This document shows, one piece after another, positions 8,558-17,238 of a DNA stretch of 64,000 bases. Under the pieces are notes generated by a model. The model was not told the origin of the DNA. It worked only from the letters and a program-made list of their open reading frames with translations, and made no database searches. The stretch spans positions 1-64,000 of the forward strand of contig NZ_FZNW01000001.1 in assembly GCF_900188115.1 (NCBI RefSeq). The letters are read 5' to 3'. This stretch comes from Haloechinothrix alba. GTDB lineage: Bacteria; Actinomycetota; Actinomycetes; Mycobacteriales; Pseudonocardiaceae. Every line of letters begins with the position of its first letter. The first letter of the stretch is position 1. A program made the translations under genes and the position numbers.

Positions 8558-10765
8558 ATGGCACGCACGTCCGCGGCGTTCGACATCCTCATGGTCACCG
8601 ACTGCCGCTTCCCGGGCGGCAACTCCTCGAGCGTCGTCGAGGAGATCCACGCCCAGCACCGCGCGGGTTACCGCACCGGCATCCTGCACGTACCCTCACC
8701 GATCCTGCGTGCCGCGCGGCCGTTCGCCGACAAGATCCGCGACGTCCTCGACGGTGGCCTCGCCGAGCTGGTGGTCGGCGTCGACGAGGTGCACGCGAAA
8801 CTGCTCCTCGCGCGGCACCCGAGCGTGTTCACCGAGCTTCCGGACGGGCTACCCGAGGTACACGCCGACGAGGTCGTGCTCGCGGTGAACCAGGTGCCCG
8901 CGGACGAGCGTGGCCTGCAGCCCTACTACGACGTCCCGCACGTGCAACGCCAGATCGGGCGGCTGGTCGGCAAGGAGGCGACCTGGGCACCGATCGGCCC
9001 CCGCACCCGCGACGCGCTCGCCGAGCACCGCGACGCCGTCCCGATGCTGCCCTGGGACTGGGAGAACGTCATCGACGTCGACCAGTGGCGGGTGACACGG
9101 CACGGGTTCGTCTCCGACCGTCCCGTACTGGGCAGGCACAGCCGGGGGCACTGGTCGAAGTGGCCCGAGGAGCCCGCTGAGATCCTCGCGGCCTACCCGG
9201 AGGATCCGCACTACGACGTGCGCATCCTCGGTGGGGTGGACATCCCCGTCGAGCGGGTCGGGTACCTGCCGGACAACTGGGTCGACTACCCGTTCAACTC
9301 GATGCCCGCCCCCGAGTTCCTCGCCTCCGTCGACTTCTTCGTCTACTTCCACCACAGCGGTCTGGTAGAGGCGTTCGGCAGGGTGGTGCTCGAAGCCCTG
9401 TCCGCGGGCGCCGTGGCGATCGTGCCGCCGTACCTGGAGCCGCTGTTCGGCGACTCCTGCCTGTACGGCTCGCCGCACGACGTGCGGGGCTACGTCGACC
9501 AGCTCCACGGTGACTGGGGGTCCTTCGCAGAACGCTCCCGCGCAGGTGTCGAGCTCGCCCAACGGCGGTTCAGCTACGACACGCACGTCCGGCGCGTCGC
9601 CGAGCTGATCGGCCTGCCCGAGGCATCCCGAGCCGAGCAGGCCCGCGAACCCGCGGCCCCGCACGAGCCCGCCTCCGAACCGGCTTCCGAGCCGGCTTCT
9701 GGGCCCGCCTCCGGGTGTCCGCTTGTCGTGGACCTGACCCGGCACGGCGCCCCGGAAGGGCTCCTGGCAGGCGTGCTCCGGGCCGCGCGCGGGCAATCGG
9801 GGACCTGCGTGGCCGCCGTACCGGGAGCACGTACGGCCGACGTCGGCTCGGGGGCTGTGGAGACGTTCCCGAGGGTGCTCGACGAGCTGGACGACCGGGA
9901 GCGCTCGCGCTACCTCACCGCCCGGGTCACCGGCCTCGTGCAGGCACACCGGCCGGCGAGCATCGTGCTGCTCACCGACGGCACCGTCGACGTGCGGGAC
10001 GTGCTCACCGCGACCGGCAGACCGAACCTCGACGCGGTACACGTGCACCCCGGCGACAGTGCAGGGGCTCCGGAGGGCGACCTGGCTGCCGCCATCGCCG
10101 CCGGGCTCCCGGACGGCTGGGTGGCCGCCCCGCCGCCCGGGCGACCGTCCGGAAGTGGCTCGCGCGCACCGCGACCGGTCACGCAGCGGCTGCTCGACCG
10201 GCTGCCCGAGTCGTGGCACCTGCACACCCGCGCGCGCCGCAAGATGCGCACGCTGCGCCGGGAGCACCTCGACCGCCTCATGGACACCGCGGAGGACGTC
10301 GGTGTGGTGCTGTTCGAGGCCGAGGACGCCGAGCTGAGCCTGCCGGTACCGGCTCGCGTCTCCCACCCGGTACCGCAACGGCTGCCGGTGGCACTGGTCG
10401 TGGTGCCGGGCGCGGACCTCGATCCCGTGCCGAACATCCGTGCCCTGCTGCAGCGCCAGCAGATCACCAGCGGGTTCCGGCTCGCCCTGCTGGCGCCACC
10501 GCACTGGGAGGCCGAGGCCGCCAGGCACGGTCTCGCCATCGAGACACTTGTCGATGAACCGGGCTGGACCGCGCTGCACGGCACCGGGTGGCCCGCCTAC
10601 CTGCGGCAGCGGGTACGCGAGGCGAGCACGGCGTTCCAGCCGCACACGGTGGCCTTCGCGGAGTCGCCGATCGGTGGGCCGGACGGCTCGGACAGCGTGC
10701 TCGAGGTGCTGGAGGCCGCGCGCGTACGCAGGCGCATGGAAACCCGCCAGCGCAGGCCTCGATAG
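8558..10765 (+). CDS. GT4-like glycosyltransferase with a long unexplained C-terminal domain
   Basis: 735 residues. The first 360 form a GT-B glycosyltransferase: DILMVTDCRFPGGNSSSVVEEI at the N-terminus and, in the C-terminal Rossmann half, SGLVEAFGRVVLEALSAGAVAIVPPY, which carries the GT4 E-x7-E signature. A low-complexity linker of EPAS/GPAS repeats (about residues 365-388) leads to a further 345 residues that look globular, with a basic helical hinge (LHTRARRKMRTLRREHLDRL). I cannot assign that part. I start at the ATG at 8558, preceded by AGGAAGG; the frame is open upstream to 8501 but that overlaps the previous gene. It probably elongates the exported glycan in the cytoplasm. The second domain may be another transferase or a modifying enzyme. 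Confidence 0.78.
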   Translation: MARTSAAFDILMVTDCRFPGGNSSSVVEEIHAQHRAGYRTGILHVPSPILRAARPFADKIRDVLDGGLAELVVGVDEVHAKLLLARHPSVFTELPDGLPEVHADEVVLAVNQVPADERGLQPYYDVPHVQRQIGRLVGKEATWAPIGPRTRDALAEHRDAVPMLPWDWENVIDVDQWRVTRHGFVSDRPVLGRHSRGHWSKWPEEPAEILAAYPEDPHYDVRILGGVDIPVERVGYLPDNWVDYPFNSMPAPEFLASVDFFVYFHHSGLVEAFGRVVLEALSAGAVAIVPPYLEPLFGDSCLYGSPHDVRGYVDQLHGDWGSFAERSRAGVELAQRRFSYDTHVRRVAELIGLPEASRAEQAREPAAPHEPASEPASEPASGPASGCPLVVDLTRHGAPEGLLAGVLRAARGQSGTCVAAVPGARTADVGSGAVETFPRVLDELDDRERSRYLTARVTGLVQAHRPASIVLLTDGTVDVRDVLTATGRPNLDAVHVHPGDSAGAPEGDLAAAIAAGLPDGWVAAPPPGRPSGSGSRAPRPVTQRLLDRLPESWHLHTRARRKMRTLRREHLDRLMDTAEDVGVVLFEAEDAELSLPVPARVSHPVPQRLPVALVVVPGADLDPVPNIRALLQRQQITSGFRLALLAPPHWEAEAARHGLAIETLVDEPGWTALHGTGWPAYLRQRVREASTAFQPHTVAFAESPIGGPDGSDSVLEVLEAARVRRRMETRQRRPR

Positions 10766-10869
10766 GCTGGCACAAGGCGGCGGGACTCGCGCGACGTGCG
10801 CCGCGGACGGCATCGACCCGCCGAGCGCGGTCCCACCGGCGAGCGAGGCGATGAGGGAAGGAGACAGCG

Positions 10870-12060
10870 ATGACCGGGGTTCGGGCGCGGCTCGCATGGT
10901 CGCGGGCCAAGGCGGGCGCTGTCCTCCGGCGGGTCCGCAGGCTGCCGAGGCGCGCGCGGCACAAGGTCCGTGACGCGCGCCTGAAGTGGTCGGCGGTTCG
11001 CAAGCTCGCCAAGCGGGAGCGCGAGTGGGATGTGCCGCTGCGTATGCGGCGGCCGCGCTGGTGGCTACGCGGCTTCCTGTCCCGCAGCGTCGTCCTCTAC
11101 GACCTGGACCGGCGCGGCGCCGGGGAGTACATCTCCGACCTGCAGCGCGTGTTCCGGCTGAAGCGGATGGTGCACCCGCTGCTACAGGACGTGATCAACA
11201 ACAAGCTCACCACCCACCTGCTGCTCGGCACCCTTGACGTGCGCTCGGCCAAGCTGCTCGGCGTGTTCTGGCGCGGCGCCGTGCACGCCTTCCCGATCGA
11301 GGGGCGCGAGCCCATCGACCGGTACCTCAGCGGCCTCGAGGTCGGGCAACCGGTGTTCTTCAAGGTGCTGGCAGGCGCCGAGGGCAAGAACCTGTTCAAG
11401 GTGCAGCGCAGCGAGCCGGACGGCTGGGTGGTCAACGGGGAGGTGCTCGACCTGGACGCCGCCTCCCGCGTGCTGAAGGCGCAGGGGCACCCGATGGTCG
11501 TCGAGGAGGGCCTCGACCAACACCCCAAGATCAACGAGTTGTTCCCCGACTCGGTCAACACGATCCGCGTGCTCACCATGCTGGACGTGCGGACCCAGCA
11601 GCCGTTCATCGTGATGGCGGTGCAGCGTATCGGCACGCGGCGGTCACGGCATGTAGACAACTGGAGCAGGGGTGGGCTGAGCGCGCGCATCGACGTCACC
11701 ACGGGACAGCTCGGGCAGGCCTCCCGGCTGCCGGACGGCACCGAGCTCGAGTGGTTCGACACCCACCCCGACACGGGCGCGCCGATCCGTGGCGCCGAGG
11801 TGCCGTACTGGCCAGAGATCCGGGAGATGGTGCTGCACTCGGCCCGCATCCTGTCGTTCATGGAGTACGTCGGGTGGGACATCGTCGTCACGCCGGACGG
11901 CCCGGTCGTCCTGGAGGCGAACATCAACACCGGCATGAATGTGCTGCAGGTTCACCAGCCGTTGCTCTCCGACGCCCGGGCACGCGCCTACTATGTGGAG
12001 CGCGGTGTGGCGCCCGAGGCGTCCGATACCGGCCAGCCCGTGACCGACGAACCGGTGTAG
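10870..12060 (+). CDS. Sugar-transfer-associated ATP-grasp protein
   Basis: A 396-residue protein of the ATP-grasp type found in capsule and exopolysaccharide loci (the ATPgrasp_ST family). A strongly basic N-terminus precedes the fold. Visible motifs are RRGAGEYISDLQRVFRLKRM, QPVFFKVLAGAEGKNLFKV (the nucleotide-binding lysine region), VVEEGLDQHPKINELFPDSVNTIRVLTML and, at the end, WDIVVTPDGPVVLEANINTG with the metal-binding E-x-N. ATP-grasp enzymes activate a carboxylate as acyl phosphate and join it to an amine or thiol. Here the expected reaction is adding an amino acid or similar group to a sugar, which is inference. A clear AGGAG lies before the ATG. It links the polysaccharide locus to the ATP-grasp cluster that follows. 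Confidence 0.82.
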   Translation: MTGVRARLAWSRAKAGAVLRRVRRLPRRARHKVRDARLKWSAVRKLAKREREWDVPLRMRRPRWWLRGFLSRSVVLYDLDRRGAGEYISDLQRVFRLKRMVHPLLQDVINNKLTTHLLLGTLDVRSAKLLGVFWRGAVHAFPIEGREPIDRYLSGLEVGQPVFFKVLAGAEGKNLFKVQRSEPDGWVVNGEVLDLDAASRVLKAQGHPMVVEEGLDQHPKINELFPDSVNTIRVLTMLDVRTQQPFIVMAVQRIGTRRSRHVDNWSRGGLSARIDVTTGQLGQASRLPDGTELEWFDTHPDTGAPIRGAEVPYWPEIREMVLHSARILSFMEYVGWDIVVTPDGPVVLEANINTGMNVLQVHQPLLSDARARAYYVERGVAPEASDTGQPVTDEPV

Positions 12061-12208
12061 CCGGTCGCCCGGCGGGGTCGGCTGACCACGGTGAATAGCC
12101 CGACCGATGCATACGGCCGGCGCATCGGCAGGCGACTCGGGCGGCACCGGGGCACCACGAGCTAGCCTGGACACCAGTAGCAGTACGGACAAGCGATTGG
12201 AGCGCCGC

Positions 12209-12964
12209 GTGGTGATGTCGCCGTTGCTCGGCGTGCTGGGCGGTATGGGGCCCGCGGCGGCCAACAGCTTCCTGGCCTCCCTGGTGGAGCACACGCCTGC
12301 CGGTCGCGACCAGGATCACATCGCCACGATCGTCTACTCCGACCCCGGGACGCCGGACCGCTCGGACGCCATCCTCGCGGGCGGGCCGAGCCCGGTGCCC
12401 GCGATGCGGCGCGGTGTCGAGTTCCTCGACCGCTCCGGATGCGACCTGATCGCCATTCCCTGCAACACCGCGCACCAGTGGTTCGACGAGCTCGCCGCCG
12501 CAGGCTCCACACCGATCCTGCACATCGTCGACGCGGTGCTCACCCGAATCACGCACGACGCGCCGCAGGCCGGTGCGGTCGGGATCCTCGCGACCGACGG
12601 GACCGTTCACTCCGGCATCTACCAGCGGCGCCTGGCAGCGAGCGGGCACTCCGTACTGGACCTGACCGACCTCGGAGCGGACAACCCGGTCATGGCGGGC
12701 ATCCGGGCGGTGAAGGCGGGAAAGCTCGACCAGGCACGTGCGTACCTGACCAAGGCGGCGGAGATGTTGGTCACACGGGGCGCTCAGGGGTTGGTCTTCG
12801 GCTGCACCGACGTCGCCGCGGCATTAGGGGCCACTGTAGACGGTGTCGATGTGCCCGTTTGGGACTCTTCTGAGGCATTGGCGATCGCCTGCATTGACCG
12901 AATTCGCCCCGGCCGCCCTGATCAAGCCCTTACACCTGGTGAGGAGGCTCGCGAGAACCGGTAA
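12209..12964 (+). CDS. Aspartate/glutamate racemase family protein
   Basis: A 251-residue cofactor-independent racemase. The N-terminal GVLGGMGPAAA and the two catalytic cysteines, in IPCNTAH (about residue 93) and VFGCTDV (about residue 200), are all present, so it should interconvert L- and D-Asp or Glu by the two-base mechanism. I choose the GTG at 12209, six bases after GGAG; an ATG two codons later is equally possible. The frame is open for a further 34 codons upstream, without a ribosome site. The position directly ahead of two ATP-grasp/enolase genes suggests it supplies a D-amino acid for ligation rather than for peptidoglycan. A housekeeping MurI would look alike, so this role is inference. 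Confidence 0.85.
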   Translation: MVMSPLLGVLGGMGPAAANSFLASLVEHTPAGRDQDHIATIVYSDPGTPDRSDAILAGGPSPVPAMRRGVEFLDRSGCDLIAIPCNTAHQWFDELAAAGSTPILHIVDAVLTRITHDAPQAGAVGILATDGTVHSGIYQRRLAASGHSVLDLTDLGADNPVMAGIRAVKAGKLDQARAYLTKAAEMLVTRGAQGLVFGCTDVAAALGATVDGVDVPVWDSSEALAIACIDRIRPGRPDQALTPGEEARENR

Positions 12965-13082
12965 GAGGGTCTCTAGAATGTGCTGCCGCGTGCACCCGCA
13001 ACCGGAGGTAACGACCCGCGCCAGGGCCGCTCCACACCGCGAGCGAGGCTGAGCACGCACAGTACCCGGAGAGAGGAACTGC

Positions 13083-15710
13083 ATGGAGGATCCAGGGCGA
13101 GCGCTCACCGTGACTCGCGTACAGGCGACCGCCTTCCAGGCGCGAGCCGGCGGCAAGAAGTCCAACGCGCTCAACCACCTGGTGAAGCTCACCGCGACGA
13201 CAGGCGACGGCAGGCAGGTCACCGGGGTCGGCGAGGGGCAGCTGCGCACCGCTGCCACCGGCGACCGGAGCGAGGCCTCGTGGGAGTTCCTCGAGGAGTG
13301 CCTGCGCCGCCTGCACGGCCGCGGGATCAGCGCCGCTGACCCCGCCACCGCGGCGGACGCCGTACGCAGGCAGATGAGCGAGTTCCACACGCTCGCCGAG
13401 GAACACCGCACTGCCGGCAAGATCGACCTGGCCGTGCCCTACCGCGGCACGCTACTCGGCCTCGAGGTTGCCCTGCTGGACCTGGCAGCCCGTGCGTTGC
13501 AGATCCCGCTCGCCGAGCTGCTCGGCACCCGGCGCACCTCGATCCCGTGTCACCCGACCGGCGCACCCGCACAGGAGAGCACCAAGGCACTGCGCGGACG
13601 CCTGCGGGAGCAGGACACCGCCTTCCCGGTGACCCACCTCAGCGGCCTCGGCACGGTGCAGGAGAACCTCGACCTGCTCACCACGGCCGCCGAGACCAAC
13701 CGCTCCGGCAAGACCGGCGCGGGCGACCAGCCATTATGGATCAACCTCCAGGGGACGCTCGACACCAAGGACGCAGCCGCGTTCGTCAAGGCGGTCGCAC
13801 GGTTGTCGAAGGCGGGCACGCTGCCACGGGAGATCTACATCGAGCAGCCGGTCGCCATCCGGGACCGCTACTACCTACCGCTGCTGCAGCGCACGGCCGA
13901 CAAGGCCGCCGGAATACTCCCCAGGTCCGGAAGCGACATCCGCATCGTGTCCGACCAGGGAGCCTGGAACGTCAGCACCGCGGGGCGCCGTGCGCGGCTG
14001 GTCGCCCGGCTCGGCCGGTTCGGCGGGCTGCGCCCGCCTCGGGCCGCGCACATCAAACCCGCACAGGCAGGTGGCCTCGTCGCCAGCGTCGAGATGTCCG
14101 AACGAGTGCACAAGTCCTCGCCGCAGGCCCGGATCTACCTGGGCGCGTTCGACGCCGCCACCGAGGTCACCGCTGCCACCCTGCGCCACCTCGGGATGGC
14201 CATGCCTCATGTGGACGCTGTGGCCGACGCGACACTGGCATCAGAACCCACGATCGAGGCGCCCACCGAGCCCGGCCTGGGCGTGAACGTCCCGTACAGC
14301 GATCTCGTCGGCGACGCGCTGAACACCTTCAGCATCCCGGAACCGACCGTGGCAACGCACGAGGGCAAGTCACCGAACGTCTACCCCGAGGTCACCTACC
14401 TCCAGCCGCTGGGTTCGAACGGAACCAAGGGGCACCTGCTCGAGCGGGAAGCCCTGATGCTGGGGCTGTCCACCGTGCGCTACAACAAGGGAGCCTTCGT
14501 CGCCGGCGACGGGACCCGGGAACCGCTGAGCTTCAAGTGGAGCCGGTCGCCGCTGTCCAGCGCGGTCTCGCTGGCGCTGTGTACCCACAAGGAAGCGACC
14601 CGGCTGCGGCTGCGGCGCGCCGGCGTGCCGGTGCCGAAGGGCAACACGTTCGCCGAGGGCGACTTCGACGGGGCACGGGAGTTCGTACGGCGCATCGGCT
14701 ACCCCGTCGTGGTCAAACCCGCCATGGGTGTGCGGGGCATCGGTGTCGTCGCCGACATCCGCGACGACGAGGCACTCGAACAGGCCTTCCACCAGCTCTC
14801 CGCGAGCACGCTCGGCAACAGCGACTTCATCGTCGAGCAGCACGTCCCCGGCCGCGACTACCGAATCGTGGTGATCGGGGACGAGGTGATCGGCGCGATC
14901 CTGCGCGAACCCGGCTCGGTGACCGGGGACGGGGAGAGCACGGTCGCCGAGCTGATGATCGCGAAGAACGTCGCGCGGCGCGGCAACCCGCACCTGTGGG
15001 GACGACCCATCAAGTACGACGACACCGCGCGGTTCCTGCTGGACCGTGCCGGGATGAGCCTGCACTCCGTGCCGGAGAAGGACCAGAAGGTGCTGCTGTC
15101 CGGCTCGTGCAGCCTGTCGCAGGGTGGCGACTCGATCGACGTACTCGGCGAGATGCACCCGTCGATCAAGGAAGCGTGTGTCCGCGCTGTCAAGGCGGTA
15201 CCCGGGCTCGCCTTCTGCGGTGTCGACTTCCTCATTGAGGATCACACCAAGCCTCTCGAGGAGCAGCACTCCGGCATCTGCGAGCTCAACGCGCACGCGG
15301 CGATCGGCAACTGCGAGTACCCGCTGTACGGCGAGGGCCGTGACGTGGCGCGCACGCTGATCAACGAGTGCGTGTCCCGGTACGACCTCGCCACGACGCA
15401 GCGGCAGGACTCGTTGGCGTTGCAGATGCTCGTCCGCGGGCGTGTCACCAACGTCGGCTACCGCGCCTGGCTGCAGCGCCACGCGCGCCAGTTCGGACTG
15501 ACCGGCTGGGTCCGCAACGTTCACGAGCGCATGGTCGAGATCGTCGCCGAGGGCGACGCGGAGCCCGTCACTGCCCTGGCCGCGCTCGCCGTGCTTGGGC
15601 CGCGAGCGGCCGTGCCGACCGACGTGACCACCACCCACATCGAACCGCCCCGCATCGAGGGCTTCGAGAGCGTCTCCGATGCCCCGAAGGAGATCACTCA
15701 TGTCCGCTGA
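13083..15710 (+). CDS. Enolase-superfamily / CphA-like ATP-grasp / acylphosphatase triple fusion
   Basis: 875 residues with three domains. (1) About 10-410: an enolase-superfamily barrel of the dipeptide-epimerase/MLE type, with the capping-domain motif PYRGTLLGLEVALLD, strand-end motifs IYIEQP (E254), RIVSDQG (D291) and HIKPAQAGG (K325). The usual KxK strand reads THL and the first metal ligand appears as N221, so the active site is altered. (2) About 495-770: an ATP-grasp ligase like the C-terminal half of cyanophycin synthetase, with VVVKPAMGVRGIG, FIVEQHVPG, SVTGDGESTVAELM and CELNAHAAIG. (3) About 778-850: an acylphosphatase domain, VRGRVTNVGYRAW...GLTGWVRN, keeping the catalytic Arg794 and Asn812. 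ATG start after GGAGAGAGG. I know of no characterised protein with this order. Ligation of an amino acid, with epimerisation by the barrel, is inferred. Confidence 0.85.
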   Translation: MEDPGRALTVTRVQATAFQARAGGKKSNALNHLVKLTATTGDGRQVTGVGEGQLRTAATGDRSEASWEFLEECLRRLHGRGISAADPATAADAVRRQMSEFHTLAEEHRTAGKIDLAVPYRGTLLGLEVALLDLAARALQIPLAELLGTRRTSIPCHPTGAPAQESTKALRGRLREQDTAFPVTHLSGLGTVQENLDLLTTAAETNRSGKTGAGDQPLWINLQGTLDTKDAAAFVKAVARLSKAGTLPREIYIEQPVAIRDRYYLPLLQRTADKAAGILPRSGSDIRIVSDQGAWNVSTAGRRARLVARLGRFGGLRPPRAAHIKPAQAGGLVASVEMSERVHKSSPQARIYLGAFDAATEVTAATLRHLGMAMPHVDAVADATLASEPTIEAPTEPGLGVNVPYSDLVGDALNTFSIPEPTVATHEGKSPNVYPEVTYLQPLGSNGTKGHLLEREALMLGLSTVRYNKGAFVAGDGTREPLSFKWSRSPLSSAVSLALCTHKEATRLRLRRAGVPVPKGNTFAEGDFDGAREFVRRIGYPVVVKPAMGVRGIGVVADIRDDEALEQAFHQLSASTLGNSDFIVEQHVPGRDYRIVVIGDEVIGAILREPGSVTGDGESTVAELMIAKNVARRGNPHLWGRPIKYDDTARFLLDRAGMSLHSVPEKDQKVLLSGSCSLSQGGDSIDVLGEMHPSIKEACVRAVKAVPGLAFCGVDFLIEDHTKPLEEQHSGICELNAHAAIGNCEYPLYGEGRDVARTLINECVSRYDLATTQRQDSLALQMLVRGRVTNVGYRAWLQRHARQFGLTGWVRNVHERMVEIVAEGDAEPVTALAALAVLGPRAAVPTDVTTTHIEPPRIEGFESVSDAPKEITHVR

Positions 15711-16941
15711 CGTCGCAACGGCCGGGCCTGCCGCGCCTGCTCCCGAGCTGCGTGACGGGTACGAAGTCCACCAGGCGGCGCTGCGCCGTGGCCTGAACGT
15801 GATCCAGTTCCCGCGCCAGGTCATGATGGCCACCCCGCCGGACGGCGCGGGGACGGCCGGGGGAACACAGCCGCAGGAGCTGTCCTTCGCGCACGGGGTC
15901 CCGCAGACCTCGACGCTGTCCGCGGTGACGTACGCGCAGGACAAGCGGATGCGGCGGGCGCTGCTGACGAACGCGGGGCTGCCGATCCCGAAGGGCGGCG
16001 CCTACTCGGTCGGCAAGGGCATGGAGTTCGCCAAGCGGCTCATCGAGCGGATCGGCTACCCCGTGGTGGTCAAGCCCGCGATCGGCGACAACACCATCGA
16101 GACCCGCACCGGCCTGCGCGACGAGGACGAGCTGGCGAGCGCCATCGACTACCTGCGGATCCCCACCACGTCCCGCCCCACCTACACCCGTGCGGCGTTC
16201 GCGCTCACGCTGCTCAGCGAACCGGAGGAACTGGACGGGCGGGTGATGATGCCGTCCAGCTACCGGTTCCTGCTCGAGAAACACGTCTCCGGGGAGTACC
16301 TGCGGTTCCTCGTACTCGGCGACGAGGTGTGCTCGGTGGTGCACTGCCCGGGCGGGCCGTGGGCAGGCGGGGAACGGCAGCACCGCGACGTGACCGGCGA
16401 GACCCACACCAGCCTGACCGACCTGGCCCGGCAGGCGGTACGCGCCGTCCCCGGGCTGGCCGTGGCTGCGGTGGATATCGTCACCGGGGACCACACCGCC
16501 GATGCCGAGGCGCAGGACCCGCGGATCGTCGAGCTCTCCGAAAGGCCATGGCTGGCGATCCAGGCGGGAGTCTCCGCGCGGCTGAGCCAGGACCTCGGGG
16601 ACGCCATCCTGCGCTCCCACGCCGCCGAGCTGGATCTCGGCCTCGGCGAGCAGCACGACGAGGTCGCCGTGGACCTGCACATGGAAGGTGTCACGGAGCC
16701 GGCCAAGGCGATCGCCGCCGTCGCCGAGGCAGGAAGGAACAACGGGCTGACCGGGCACGTGAGCGTGACCGACCCCGTGGAAGGCATCGCCGACGGTGTC
16801 GTGCAGGGCAGGCCGGACGCGATCGCCTTGCTCACCGAGAACCTGCTCGACGCCCGCATCGACGGCGGCTACCGGGCCGCGCTCGTCGAGGAGCGCGGCC
16901 GCCCCGTCGAACGGATGGACCCACTGGCGGTACGCGACTGA
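15700..16941 (+). CDS. ATP-grasp protein with degenerate acylphosphatase-like tail
   Basis: A 413-residue relative of the last two domains of the preceding fusion. The ATP-grasp part has KRMRRALLTNAGLPIPKGG, IGYPVVVKPAIGDN, FLLEKHVSGEYLRFLVLGDEV and VRAVPGLAVAAVDIVTGDH. The glycine-rich loop is replaced by a NTIET stretch, and the terminal metal motif reads ELSERP instead of E-x-N, so catalysis is doubtful. The tail (about 325-390) aligns with acylphosphatase (LHMEGV...NNGLTGHV) but has lost the catalytic Arg and Asn. It overlaps the fusion gene by 11 nt with GAAGGAG upstream, so the two are co-translated. I infer a regulatory or carrier-binding partner, or a pseudo-enzyme forming a heterodimer. 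An active ligase with altered metal ligands remains possible. Confidence 0.8.
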   Translation: MSADVATAGPAAPAPELRDGYEVHQAALRRGLNVIQFPRQVMMATPPDGAGTAGGTQPQELSFAHGVPQTSTLSAVTYAQDKRMRRALLTNAGLPIPKGGAYSVGKGMEFAKRLIERIGYPVVVKPAIGDNTIETRTGLRDEDELASAIDYLRIPTTSRPTYTRAAFALTLLSEPEELDGRVMMPSSYRFLLEKHVSGEYLRFLVLGDEVCSVVHCPGGPWAGGERQHRDVTGETHTSLTDLARQAVRAVPGLAVAAVDIVTGDHTADAEAQDPRIVELSERPWLAIQAGVSARLSQDLGDAILRSHAAELDLGLGEQHDEVAVDLHMEGVTEPAKAIAAVAEAGRNNGLTGHVSVTDPVEGIADGVVQGRPDAIALLTENLLDARIDGGYRAALVEERGRPVERMDPLAVRD

Positions 16942-16965
16942 GGTGGTGGCCCCGCAGGAGGGCAC

Positions 16966-17238
16966 ATGGCCATCAGGGGCACGGAACACATCAACAACCC
17001 GGGCGAAACCCGGGGCGTCAACCTCGACGAAGCCGAGAAGACATGTGTGCTCCTCAAGGGCCTCGGGGTCCGCAGCGGCTTGGGAACGGCCGTCGTCGTG
17101 ACTGAAGCGCTCGCCCGCGGCAACAACGTCCACATCGGCATCACGAAACGCCGCGACTTCGTCCGCGCGTTCACGCTGGTGGCCGCCGAGTTCGACGGGG
17201 TGCTCATCGACGCGATGTTCCCCGACACGCGCGCCTGA
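16966..17238 (+). CDS. Small orphan protein of the ATP-grasp cluster
   Basis: 90 residues, ATG preceded by AGGAGGG at ideal spacing, 24 bp after the ATP-grasp gene, so almost certainly expressed from the same transcript. I do not recognise the family. The N-terminal 25 residues are polar (TEHINNPGETRGVNLDEAEK), followed by a compact alternating region (TCVLLKGLGVRSGLGTAVVVTEALARGNNVHIGI, then RDFVRAFTLVAAEFDGVLIDAMF) that looks like a small alpha/beta domain. There is no leader/core peptide pattern and no phosphopantetheine DSL motif, so I do not call it a RiPP precursor or a carrier protein. It is a candidate acceptor, subunit or regulator. Confidence 0.72.
   Translation: MAIRGTEHINNPGETRGVNLDEAEKTCVLLKGLGVRSGLGTAVVVTEALARGNNVHIGITKRRDFVRAFTLVAAEFDGVLIDAMFPDTRA

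Noticed and set aside
12965-13082. tRNA or riboswitch in the gap before the triple fusion
   Set aside because: No cloverleaf or conserved T-loop sequence; the gap only contains spacer and a ribosome site.
16966-17238. RiPP precursor peptide for the ATP-grasp enzymes
   Set aside because: There is no leader/core boundary, no repeated Glu/Asp or Thr-rich core and no protease motif; the sequence looks like a small folded domain.
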